From the NCBI RefSeq assembly GCF_021531655.1, contig NZ_JADYUF010000045.1, positions 1-27,865 on the forward strand: a DNA stretch of 27,865 nucleotides. Direction: 5' to 3'. Shown here piece after piece: positions 16,833 to 24,140 of this stretch. Position 1 is the first letter of the stretch. Every line of letters starts with the position of its first letter. Source of the stretch: Leyella stercorea. Its GTDB lineage: Bacteria > Bacteroidota > Bacteroidia > Bacteroidales > Bacteroidaceae. Both the position numbers and the translations under genes were made by a program. The notes beneath the pieces are model-generated. The model did no database searches and was not told the origin of the DNA. It was given only the letters and a program-made list of their open reading frames with translations.

Positions 16833-19800
16833 TTAGAAACGAAGTCCGATGGAAGCCGAAACGCTTCTTGAGAACGGATAGTCAAGACCGCGCTCTTCCT
16901 TGATGGTAGAGAGACGGAATATGTTGTTGGTGTACAAGCGGCAGTAGAACGATGACAGACCTACAATCTTGAGCCACTGCGATGTGGTGTCCTCATAGCC
17001 AAGCGAGATGCTGGTACACTGTAGCGTGTTCTCTGTAGCGATGAAGCGGGTTGACATGTTGGTTGTCGAGGTGTCGTTGATGCGCTTGAACTTAGCACGG
17101 TCGCCCGGCTTCTGCCAACGGTCATGCAAAGCACGGCGGTCCTGATTATACTTTATAGCTTCGTAGCTGATGTTCTCTACCTTTGACAGCAGTGTGCTGA
17201 GCGTTGTCTGTCCGCCTATGCGATACTGGAAGTTCATGCCCAATGAGAATCCCTTCCAACGTACTGTTGTGCCGAAGTTGCCCTGTGCATCAGGTGTTGT
17301 ATCGCCAACCTTCACTTCCTGATTGGAATCCCACTTGTACGAATACGAACCGTCCTTGTAGAGGAATATCTCATTACCGCTCATCGGGTCGATACCAAGT
17401 GAGCGTACTGCCCATAATGCTGTGGTGCTGGCTCCGTCGTAGTAGCGTATGAGCGACTGCGAGGCACGGCCGTCAGCATTGAGCTTCTCAAGTGTGTTGC
17501 CGATGTTGTAGTACTTGGTTGTGGTGTGCAGCATATTGGCTGTCAAACGCCATATGAAATCCTTGCGCTTGATGACATCAAGACCAACGGTTATGGTGAA
17601 GCTACGGTTGTCGGTTGCACCGATGTTCATAGGTATAGACGATACACCTGTAGATGTAGGCAGATCTACCAAGATGAGTTCAGGGTCGGATTTGCGGATA
17701 TTGTAGTCGAGAGTGAGCGACAGGCGATTGTTGAACATAAGTGCGTTCAAACCGAAGTTGTGTGTCTGCGTGCGCTTCCACTTCAGGTCATTGTTGCCCC
17801 ACTTCGAAACCATAGCTGCAAGACCAAACGGGTTGGGATAACTGGTGTAGTAATTGTAAACATTGTTGGCAAGCTTGGCATCAACGTTCTGATTGCCTGG
17901 ATTACCGAATGTATAACGCACCTTGAGGTTGCTCACATACTTGTTGCGCTTGAAGAAGTGCTCGTTATGGATATTCCATGCCACACCTACCGAGTAGGTG
18001 GTTGAGAACGGATTGTTGATACCATATACCGAAGCACCGTCTGTACGTACATTGAAGTCGAGCAGATAGCGCATGTCGTAAGCATAATTGCCGTTGAAAT
18101 AGAAGCTGGCTGAGCGTGTCTTGGTAATTGATGACGACGGACGGCTGTTCTCGGCATAGCCATTAGAGAAGTTCGGATTCCAGAACTTGTCGCTGATATA
18201 GCCACGTGTAGTGTTGGATGCACTTGTAGCATTGCGCTCTGACAGCTGTGCACCGCCTACGAGGTTGTAGGTGTGACATCCGGTCATACCGCCATAGCTT
18301 GCTATCAAGCTGCCGTCCCAACTTGTATTGTTGTTGTCGGAGCGTGTGTAGTTGCCACGGTTCACCTCCTCGGTTGCTGCAAACGAGGTGTCGTAAGGCG
18401 AGCGGAACACTTCAGATTTGCCACGCGATGTGGTAAATCCTAAACGTGCATTAAGGCGCAGGGCTGGTATAGGACGATACTCTACGTTGAAGTTGTTGTT
18501 GAACTGGAGTTCGTCACCACGGTTGAAACTCTTCTGCTGATAGTTCCACAACGGGTTGTATACATACTGTGTACCGTTGATGGTCTCGTAACTTTCGAGC
18601 ACCTTATATACTTCGCCGTCGGCATCACGCTTAGAATAATAAGGGTTGGCCTGTGCAAACTGGCTGAACGACACGACATTGTTGTCGGTCTTGGTATAGT
18701 AAATATTTGTCTGGTTGCTGAAGTTGAATTTGTCGATACGATAAGAAAGGTCTACAGAGCCATCGATGTTCTGGCGGTCAGAATTCTTCATCACACCACC
18801 ATTGTCACGATAGCGCATAGTCAGACCATAACGGAAGGCAGAATCACCGCCCTCGGCATTGAAGCTATGGTCGTGAGAGAATCCTGTGCGCAGCGGCTCA
18901 CTCATCCAGTAGGAATCGAGTCCTGCCACTACATTCTTGTATCTATTATAATATGTAGCACGGTTAAGGTCATCAAGTATCTCACCGTTCTCGTCAAGAC
19001 TACCATAATAGCCAGAGAGTTTCTCAAACTGCAACTTCTCGCTGGCATTCATAAGATTGTAATCGCTCAGGTCGGCCCAGCTCACATTGTAGCTACCGTT
19101 GTAAGTGAAACGCAGCTTGCCTGCCTCCGGCTTCTTTGTCTCTACTACTACAACGCCGTTGGCTGCCTTCGAACCGTAGATGGCTGTAGACGCAGCATCC
19201 TTAAGAATGGTGATGCTCTCAACACGGTCCATACTCATATCGGAGATGCGCTGGAGTGTGGTCTCGAAACCATCAAGAATGAAGAGCGGCTGGTCCGGAT
19301 CGTTGCCGTACTTATCTGAAAGACCATTAATACTTGTAGTACCGTTGATGTTGATGTTCAACTTAGCATTAGGGTCAGAACCTGCGAGATTGTTCTCCAT
19401 GATGACAAACGAAGGATCGAGTGCTGAAAGACTCTGCAGCACGTTCTGGTTGCCTATAGCCTTGAGTTCTTCCTTGCGATAGGATGCTGCCGAACCGGTG
19501 AAGCTCTCCTTCTTGCGCGAATAGATACCCGTAATCACTGTCTCGCCGATAGCATTGGCATCGGCCTGAAGACGTATGACATTCTTCTTGCCGGTAGACA
19601 TGCGCATCTTCTGCTGCTTCATTCCCACATACGTGAACGTAAGTGTGGTTTCGCCCGCAGGCAACATGACGCGGAATTCACCAGTCTGGTCAGTCAATGT
19701 CAAGGTCTTGCCGTGCTTGTCCTTAACGCTAACGCCAAGTAGCGGCTGGTCCTCATCGTCTATTACAACGCCTCGATACATCTGCCCCTTAGCTGTGGTG

Positions 19801-19877
19801 GCAGATTGAGGCGTACCATTAACATTTTGGGCTTGCGCATTTACCCCCCCATTTGGAATAAGGAAGCTATGGCACAT
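16833..19877 (-). CDS. SusC/RagA-family TonB-dependent transporter, signal peptide out of frame (locus 2)
   Basis: 1014 residues from the first in-frame Met. The body is normal SusC: carboxypeptidase-regulatory-like domain (about 35-104), signature region (110-130, IGETVITGIYSRKKESFTGS), plug (to about 250, with LFILDGFETTL and TILKDAASTAIYGSKAANGV), then the barrel ending SVSASIGLRF. No STN domain, in keeping with the absence of a dedicated sigma/FecR pair. The in-frame start MCHSFLIPNGG lacks a signal peptide. A proper one is encoded in another frame just upstream (19841-19963), and the two frames meet at a seven-G run (19844-19850). One extra G, or two fewer, would join them as ...FQMGGVNAQAQ. 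The present sequence is therefore an OFF phase, a mutation or a sequencing error. Confidence 0.9.
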   Translation of the reverse strand: MCHSFLIPNGGVNAQAQNVNGTPQSATTAKGQMYRGVVIDDEDQPLLGVSVKDKHGKTLTLTDQTGEFRVMLPAGETTLTFTYVGMKQQKMRMSTGKKNVIRLQADANAIGETVITGIYSRKKESFTGSAASYRKEELKAIGNQNVLQSLSALDPSFVIMENNLAGSDPNAKLNININGTTSINGLSDKYGNDPDQPLFILDGFETTLQRISDMSMDRVESITILKDAASTAIYGSKAANGVVVVETKKPEAGKLRFTYNGSYNVSWADLSDYNLMNASEKLQFEKLSGYYGSLDENGEILDDLNRATYYNRYKNVVAGLDSYWMSEPLRTGFSHDHSFNAEGGDSAFRYGLTMRYRDNGGVMKNSDRQNIDGSVDLSYRIDKFNFSNQTNIYYTKTDNNVVSFSQFAQANPYYSKRDADGEVYKVLESYETINGTQYVYNPLWNYQQKSFNRGDELQFNNNFNVEYRPIPALRLNARLGFTTSRGKSEVFRSPYDTSFAATEEVNRGNYTRSDNNNTSWDGSLIASYGGMTGCHTYNLVGGAQLSERNATSASNTTRGYISDKFWNPNFSNGYAENSRPSSSITKTRSASFYFNGNYAYDMRYLLDFNVRTDGASVYGINNPFSTTYSVGVAWNIHNEHFFKRNKYVSNLKVRYTFGNPGNQNVDAKLANNVYNYYTSYPNPFGLAAMVSKWGNNDLKWKRTQTHNFGLNALMFNNRLSLTLDYNIRKSDPELILVDLPTSTGVSSIPMNIGATDNRSFTITVGLDVIKRKDFIWRLTANMLHTTTKYYNIGNTLEKLNADGRASQSLIRYYDGASTTALWAVRSLGIDPMSGNEIFLYKDGSYSYKWDSNQEVKVGDTTPDAQGNFGTTVRWKGFSLGMNFQYRIGGQTTLSTLLSKVENISYEAIKYNQDRRALHDRWQKPGDRAKFKRINDTSTTNMSTRFIATENTLQCTSISLGYEDTTSQWLKIVGLSSFYCRLYTNNIFRLSTIKEERGLDYPFSRSVSASIGLRF

Positions 19878-19963
19878 CCCAAAACAAGATTGCGCATACC
19901 TACAGATTCAAGAATCCTACCGCAGGATACGCCCAAAGTGTTTGTATTCATGTGTTCAACCAT
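19841..19963 (-). CDS. Out-of-frame signal-peptide leader of the locus 2 SusC
   Basis: A 40-codon frame starting ATG at 19963 (or 19951) and ending in TAA right after the G tract. The peptide contains a signal-sequence-like stretch MRNLVLGCAIASLFQMGG. With eight or five G residues it would read on into VNAQAQN, with a good signal peptidase site after VNA, and then the SusC body. In the present seven-G state translation stops here. It begins about 97 nt downstream of a good promoter, so it is the true 5' end of the susC gene. Confidence 0.75.
   Translation of the reverse strand: MVEHMNTNTLGVSCGRILESVGMRNLVLGCAIASLFQMGG
19844..19850 (-). repeat. Homopolymer G7 tract, candidate phase-variation switch
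   Basis: Seven consecutive G on the coding strand at the junction of the signal peptide and the mature SusC. Slipped-strand gain or loss of one G changes the frame and so decides whether the transporter is exported. Confidence 0.65.
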
Positions 19964-20059
19964 ATTAAGTAATTATGTTTCAAAATGTCAACTTAAGCAC
20001 GTAATACTATTGTTTTAGCAAGTTTTTGTCAAAAAGTCGTTTACAATAGTTACCGATTG

Positions 20060-20089
20060 CAAAGATACAAAAACATTATAAATAACAAA
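20060..20089 (-). promoter_or_regulatory. Promoter for uptake locus 2
   Basis: The minus strand has TTTG (20089 to 20086), an 18-nt spacer, and TATCTTTG (20067 to 20060), matching the Bacteroidetes -33/-7 consensus. It lies about 97 nt upstream of the ATG at 19963. Confidence 0.6.
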
Positions 20090-20102
20090 AGAAATGCTAA
20101 AA

Positions 20103-20133
20103 AAATCTATATAAATTTATTATTTATAGATTT
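20103..20133. promoter_or_regulatory. AT-rich inverted repeat just upstream of the locus 2 promoter
   Basis: AAATCTATATAAAT and ATTTATAGATTT are inverted around 5 nt with a 2-nt bulge. It is placed 14 bp upstream of the -33 element, where an activator or repressor could bind. It could instead be a weak structural element downstream of the kor operon. Confidence 0.35.
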
Positions 20134-20161
20134 AGGACATTTTTATATACCCATACCACAT

Positions 20162-20195
20162 AAAAAAGAGGCGGACTGCATCACTGCACCCCGCC
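20162..20195 (-). terminator. Intrinsic terminator of the 2-oxoacid:ferredoxin oxidoreductase operon
   Basis: On the minus strand GGCGGGGTGCA pairs with TGCAGTCCGCC (11 positions, one mismatch, one G·U) around GTGA. TCTTTTTT follows. It lies 69 nt after the korC stop codon. Confidence 0.8.
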
Positions 20196-20232
20196 CCACA
20201 ATAATTAATTAGAGAGTTATAAAAATTAAGTT

Positions 20233-20250
20233 CAATAGAAAAATCTATTG
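20233..20250 (-). terminator. Small hairpin just after korC
   Basis: CAATAGA and TCTATTG are perfect arms around a 4-nt loop, 13 nt beyond the korC stop. The stem is weak and AT-rich without an immediate T run. It is probably a 3'-end structure ahead of the stronger terminator at 20162-20195. Confidence 0.35.
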
Positions 20251-20263
20251 TCTGTAGCCGATG

Positions 20264-20806
20264 CTACATTTTTGTCATTATCTTCATGCCTTCCTCTACA
20301 GCCTGCATGTTGAGAGGAATGAGGCCGTGATGGCGCTCTGGCAGAGTCTTGAACAGTGCCTTGTTCAATCCTTGTGTGCTGACGATAGGACAAACCTTGA
20401 GCAGTCCGCCCAACACAATCATATTGAACACCTTCGAGTTCTTCAACTCGGCAGCCTTGTCCATAGCGTCAATGCGGTATACGTTGATGTCCTTACGTGT
20501 CGGCGGATTGATGATGCCGAAACCATCGTAGATAAGTATACCACCAGGCTTAACCTTAGGCTCGAACTTGTCGAGCGAAGGCTGGTTGAGCACTATAGCC
20601 ACATCGTAATGGCTGAGAATTGGCGATGAAATACGTTCATCGCTGACGATGACTGTGACATTGGCGGTTCCGCCTCGCTGTTCGGGGCCGTAAGCCGGCA
20701 TCCATGTCACTTCCTTATCCTCCATAAGTCCGGAGTAGGCCAGTATCTTGCCCATTGAGAGTACGCCCTGTCCTCCGAAACCTGATATGATTATTTCTGC
20801 TTTCAT
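20264..20806 (-). CDS. korC: 2-oxoacid:ferredoxin oxidoreductase, gamma subunit
   Basis: 180 residues of the pyruvate/ketoisovalerate oxidoreductase catalytic (gamma) domain. The glycine-rich start IIISGFGGQGVLSMGKIL and the region YGPEQRGGTANVTVIVSDE are diagnostic. It is a subunit of the enzyme that converts a 2-oxoacid, CoA and oxidised ferredoxin to acyl-CoA, CO2 and reduced ferredoxin in the cytoplasm. Its ATG overlaps the korB stop as ATGA, so translation is coupled. It is the last gene before two 3' hairpins. Confidence 0.9.
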   Translation of the reverse strand: MKAEIIISGFGGQGVLSMGKILAYSGLMEDKEVTWMPAYGPEQRGGTANVTVIVSDERISSPILSHYDVAIVLNQPSLDKFEPKVKPGGILIYDGFGIINPPTRKDINVYRIDAMDKAAELKNSKVFNMIVLGGLLKVCPIVSTQGLNKALFKTLPERHHGLIPLNMQAVEEGMKIMTKM

Positions 20807-21567
20807 AGGTTTGTCGTGTCTTTTAAGTCGCCCTTGGGATACTGCTTAAACATATTCTCCTCCATCCACTTGTTGGCCTGGACTGGTGTGAGCTTCCATC
20901 CGCTGTTGCATGTAGCAACGATCTCGACGAGCGACGATCCGCAGCCCTGCATAGAAGCGGTGAATGCCTTCTTGATGGCAGCCTTGGCCTTGCGTATAGA
21001 GGCTACATTCTCAACACTCTGGCGCGACACGTAGCATGTGCCTGGCAGCTGTGCCGCTATCTCAGAGAGATTGAGTGGCCATCCGTGCAGACGCGGGTCG
21101 CGACCGTAAGGACATGTCGACGTCTTCTGACCGATAAGCGTTGTAGGAGCCATCTGACCGCCGGTCATACCATATATAGCGTTGTTGATGAATATCATGG
21201 CAATGTGCTCGCCACGGTTGAGTGCGTGAATACTCTCTGCCGTACCTATACAAGCCATGTCGCCGTCGCCCTGATAGGTGAACACGAGGCGGTCTGGCCA
21301 CAAACGCTTGATAGCTGTGGCGCAGGCTGGAGCACGTCCGTGTGCAGCTTCCTGCCAGTCGATGTCGATATAATTGTATGCAAACACAGAACAACCTACG
21401 GGGCTAACGCCTACCGCCTTGTCCTGCATGCCCATTTCCTCAATTACTTCGGCTACGAGTTTGTGTACCATGCCGTGTGAGCAACCGGCGCAATAGTGCA
21501 TATGGTTTTCGTTGAGAAGGTCTGGTTTCTTGTATACCAGGTTCTCGGGTGATACTATATCGTTCAT
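20803..21567 (-). CDS. korB: 2-oxoacid:ferredoxin oxidoreductase, beta (thiamine diphosphate) subunit
   Basis: 254 residues. Early YCAGCSHGM. Thiamine diphosphate/Mg motif GDGDMACIGTAESIHALNRG beginning at about residue 100, with the partner NNAIYGMTGGQMAPTT at 128-143. This subunit holds the cofactor that attacks the 2-oxoacid. Start and stop both overlap neighbours by four bases (ATGA), in a tight alpha-beta-gamma cluster. Whether the substrate is 2-oxoglutarate or branched-chain 2-oxoacids cannot be decided from sequence alone. Confidence 0.92.
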   Translation of the reverse strand: MNDIVSPENLVYKKPDLLNENHMHYCAGCSHGMVHKLVAEVIEEMGMQDKAVGVSPVGCSVFAYNYIDIDWQEAAHGRAPACATAIKRLWPDRLVFTYQGDGDMACIGTAESIHALNRGEHIAMIFINNAIYGMTGGQMAPTTLIGQKTSTCPYGRDPRLHGWPLNLSEIAAQLPGTCYVSRQSVENVASIRKAKAAIKKAFTASMQGCGSSLVEIVATCNSGWKLTPVQANKWMEENMFKQYPKGDLKDTTNL

Positions 21568-22646
21568 ACCAATTTCTCCTTTAATACTTTTACCATTTCC
21601 TCTGGCTCGGGCACGATGCCACCGAGTCGTCCGTAATGCTCTACAGGTACTTTGCCATTAACCGCCAGACGTACATCGTCAATCATCTGTCCGGCATTTA
21701 TTTCGGCTACAAGTATACCCTTCACCTTAGCTGCTGCAGCTGCAATCTCATTGGTCGGGAACGGCCACAGCGTGATAGGACGGAACAGTCCTACCTTAAT
21801 GCCTTCGGCACGTGCCATCTCAATGGCCTTCTCGGCTATGCGCGCTGCGCTACCGAATGCCACAATCATATATTCGGCATCGTCCATGAACTTGGTTTCG
21901 TAGCGAACCTCGTTCTCACGTATCTTGCGATACTTCTCCTGCAGGTGCAGATTGCGCTGCTCCATAACCTCCGACTTCAGTTCGAGCGAAGTGATTACGT
22001 TGGGCTTGCGACCCTTTGAGCGTCCTGTCGTTGCCCATGGGCACTCGCGCAGAATCTCCTCTTCGGTGCGACGTGGCTTGATAGGCGGCAGCACCACCTT
22101 CTCCATCATCTGTCCGATAACACCGTCACTGAGAATCATGGCAGGTATACGATATTTAAAGGCGAGCGTGAAGCCAAGATCGACAAAGTCTGCCATTTCC
22201 TGCACCGAGTTAGGCGCAAGCACAATGACGTAATAGTCGCCATTGCCGCCACCACGTGTGGCCTGGAAATAGTCACTCTGCGACGGCTGGATGGTACCCA
22301 GTCCGGGACCTCCACGCTGTACATTTACTATAAGTCCGGGAACTTCTGCGCCTGCCATGTAGGAAATGCCTTCCTGCATGAGCGACACACCAGGACTTGA
22401 CGACGAGGTCATTACCTTCTTACCGGCACCACCACCACCATAAACCATGTTGATGGATGCCACCTCACTCTCCGCCTGTACTACAACCATACCAGTTGTT
22501 TCCCACGGCTTGAGCTCGGCAAGTGTTTCAATGACTTCTGTCTGTGGCGTAATTGGATAGCCGAAATAGCCATCGGCGCCACAACGAATGGCAGCGTGAG
22601 CAAGAGCCTCGTTGCCTTTCATAAGTTTTACTTCCTGTTCTGCCAT
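21564..22646 (-). CDS. korA: 2-oxoacid:ferredoxin oxidoreductase, alpha subunit (KorA/VorB type)
   Basis: 360 residues from MAEQEVKLMKGNEALAHAAI. I prefer this start (22646) to an ATG at 22688 because the earlier one lies inside korD. The preferred one also follows the korD stop by 5 nt and has a GGAGG ribosome-binding site, rare in this phylum. Motifs are GYPITPQTEV (about 29-38), VVVQAESEVASINMVYGGGG, TSSSSPGVSLMQEGISYM, and a C-terminal transketolase-like domain (LFRPITLWPFP). Bacteroidetes homologues are usually annotated as the 3-methyl-2-oxobutanoate dehydrogenase subunit VorB, so a branched-chain 2-oxoacid substrate is a real alternative to 2-oxoglutarate. Confidence 0.9.
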   Translation of the reverse strand: MAEQEVKLMKGNEALAHAAIRCGADGYFGYPITPQTEVIETLAELKPWETTGMVVVQAESEVASINMVYGGGGAGKKVMTSSSSPGVSLMQEGISYMAGAEVPGLIVNVQRGGPGLGTIQPSQSDYFQATRGGGNGDYYVIVLAPNSVQEMADFVDLGFTLAFKYRIPAMILSDGVIGQMMEKVVLPPIKPRRTEEEILRECPWATTGRSKGRKPNVITSLELKSEVMEQRNLHLQEKYRKIRENEVRYETKFMDDAEYMIVAFGSAARIAEKAIEMARAEGIKVGLFRPITLWPFPTNEIAAAAAKVKGILVAEINAGQMIDDVRLAVNGKVPVEHYGRLGGIVPEPEEMVKVLKEKLV

Positions 22647-22651
22647 AGCGA

Positions 22652-22885
22652 TTAGTCCTCCATTTTTTTTCTGTAAACTGTTATACATCCGTCAGGACAT
22701 ACAATACCGCACGACGCGCATCCGATACATTCGTCCGGTTGCGCTGCCTCAGCATAGCGATAGCCATGCACATTGACGGCCTTCGCTGACAAGGCAATCA
22801 CATTTTTTGGGCAAGCCACCACGCAAAGGGAGCACCCCTTGCACCGGTCGGTATTGACCACGATGACACCTTTAATTTTTCCCAT
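22652..22885 (-). CDS. korD: Two-cluster ferredoxin (delta) subunit of the oxidoreductase
   Basis: 77 residues with two 4Fe-4S motifs: CKGCSLCVVACP (Cys15, 18, 21, 25) and CIGCASCGIVCP (Cys53, 56, 59, 63). It transfers electrons from the thiamine-bound intermediate to soluble ferredoxin. Its position directly before korA, with a 5-nt gap, fits the four-subunit form of the enzyme. Confidence 0.9.
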   Translation of the reverse strand: MGKIKGVIVVNTDRCKGCSLCVVACPKNVIALSAKAVNVHGYRYAEAAQPDECIGCASCGIVCPDGCITVYRKKMED

Positions 22886-22923
22886 AATTTTTCGTTTTGT
22901 TTTAGGGTGAGTAGTTTATTTGA

Positions 22924-23103
22924 TTAAGGGTTATACATGTCTTTGCAACGATAAGCAAGTATGTCGTCAAGCATCTGTTTGGCTTCAACGGCTGGCGAAT
23001 CGGGGTCGAGAGCTATCGCTTCAAGATAGCAGTCGAGTGCATGCTTCCAGTCGCCCTTGCGTCTATGCTCATTACCGAGCTTGTAATAATCCTCTGCTGT
23101 CAT
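22924..23103 (-). CDS. 59-residue TPR protein heading the oxidoreductase operon
   Basis: A short frame from ATG (23103) to TAA. It holds one TPR unit, AEDYYKLGNEHRRKGDW then KHALDCYLEAIALDPDSPAV, and a short helix ending RCKDMYNP. It lies 38 nt upstream of korD in the same direction, so it is probably co-transcribed. Such a mini-TPR gene ahead of the ferredoxin subunit is, as I recall, a common arrangement in Bacteroidales. Possible roles are an assembly or docking factor for the oxidoreductase, but this is inference. The TPR consensus (W..A...Y..A....P) is clear, so I consider it a real gene despite its size. Confidence 0.8.
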   Translation of the reverse strand: MTAEDYYKLGNEHRRKGDWKHALDCYLEAIALDPDSPAVEAKQMLDDILAYRCKDMYNP

Positions 23104-23262
23104 ATCTATTAAGGTTGAGATGGTGTGATGTTGATGTGGTGTGATTTGATGTTGTGGGGTATGGAGTTGTTATGTTGAGGTGTTGAGATAGTGTGATTTG
23201 TCCTGTTTCTGCAAGACAACGCCACAACTTCATCGTCAAATCTCACCACAACAACATCACAA
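23104..23262. repeat. GT-rich/CA-rich inverted repeat between folD and the TPR gene
   Basis: A 23-nt arm at 23125-23147 (GTGATGTTGATGTGG...) and its complement at 23238-23260 match at 21 of 23 positions, about 90 nt apart. Further GT-rich copies lie in between. No gene or clear promoter is seen. It could mark the 3' end of the folD transcript or be an interspersed repeat. Confidence 0.55.
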
Positions 23263-24129
23263 CTACATAACTGCCGCCTGCAACGTATTCTTCATGAGCG
23301 AACAAATCGTCATTGGACCTACGCCACCAGGTACAGGTGTGATGTATGAACACTTGGGTGCAACCTCATCGAACTTCACGTCACCATTAAGACGGTAGCC
23401 GCTCTTGCGTGTTGCATCGGGCACACGGGTCGTGCCAACGTCGATGACTACTGCTCCGGGCTTCACCATATCGGCTGTCACAAAGTCGGGGCGACCTATT
23501 GCAGCAATGATGATGTCTGCCTCAAGACATTCGTGCTTGATGTCCTTGGTGTGCGAGTGGCACACGGTGACGGTGCAATCGCCATACTGCTTCTGCATCA
23601 TAAGCTGCGCCATAGGCTTGCCCACGATGTTGCTGCGACCGAGCACTACGCACTTCTTGCCGGCTGTCTCAATGCCGTAACGCTTGAGCAGCGTCACGAT
23701 GCCAAGCGGTGTGGCAGAGATGAAGCACGGCAGTCCGATGGCCATGCGACCCACGTTGACTGGATGAAATCCGTCAACATCCTTGCGATAGTCGATGGCT
23801 TCAATTATCTTCTGCTCGTTGATGTGGCGCGGCAGCGGCAACTGCACGATAAATCCGTCTACGTCGGCATCGCGGTTGAGTTTGTCGACACAAGCCAGCA
23901 GCTCTTCCTCGGTGACATCATCCTCATATCGGATGAGTGTCGACTTGAAGCCACACTTCTCACAAGCCAGAACCTTGTTCTTGACGTATGTCTCCGAACC
24001 TCCGTCATGGCCTACGAGAACGGCAGCCAGATGCGGCTGCTTGCCTCCTTTAGCCATTATGGCCTTCACTTCTTCTGCTATTTCAGCCTTGATGGCTTCG
24101 GCAGTTGCTTTTCCGTCTATCAGTTGCAT
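23263..24129 (-). CDS. folD: Methylenetetrahydrofolate dehydrogenase / methenyltetrahydrofolate cyclohydrolase
   Basis: 288 residues, the usual length for FolD. Catalytic YVKNK (Tyr48, Lys52), [26 protein letters not shown], the Rossmann-type [17 protein letters not shown], and the C-terminal signature [11 protein letters not shown]. It interconverts methylene-, methenyl- and 10-formyl-tetrahydrofolate in the cytoplasm, using NAD(P). It begins 11 nt after the ffh stop codon, so it is probably carried on the ffh transcript. Confidence 0.97.
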   Translation of the reverse strand: MQLIDGKATAEAIKAEIAEEVKAIMAKGGKQPHLAAVLVGHDGGSETYVKNKVLACEKCGFKSTLIRYEDDVTEEELLACVDKLNRDADVDGFIVQLPLPRHINEQKIIEAIDYRKDVDGFHPVNVGRMAIGLPCFISATPLGIVTLLKRYGIETAGKKCVVLGRSNIVGKPMAQLMMQKQYGDCTVTVCHSHTKDIKHECLEADIIIAAIGRPDFVTADMVKPGAVVIDVGTTRVPDATRKSGYRLNGDVKFDEVAPKCSYITPVPGGVGPMTICSLMKNTLQAAVM

Positions 24130-24140
24130 ATTGTTATGTT

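Noticed and set aside
16833..19877. Simple pseudogene call for the locus 2 SusC
   Set aside because: The rest of the frame is intact over more than 1000 codons and the only break coincides with a homopolymer, so a reversible switch or a sequencing error is more likely than decay.
20000..20263. Invertible promoter at locus 2, as in other Bacteroidales surface loci
   Set aside because: The only inverted repeat near the promoter (20103-20133) does not flank it, so it cannot flip the promoter. No recombinase gene is nearby.
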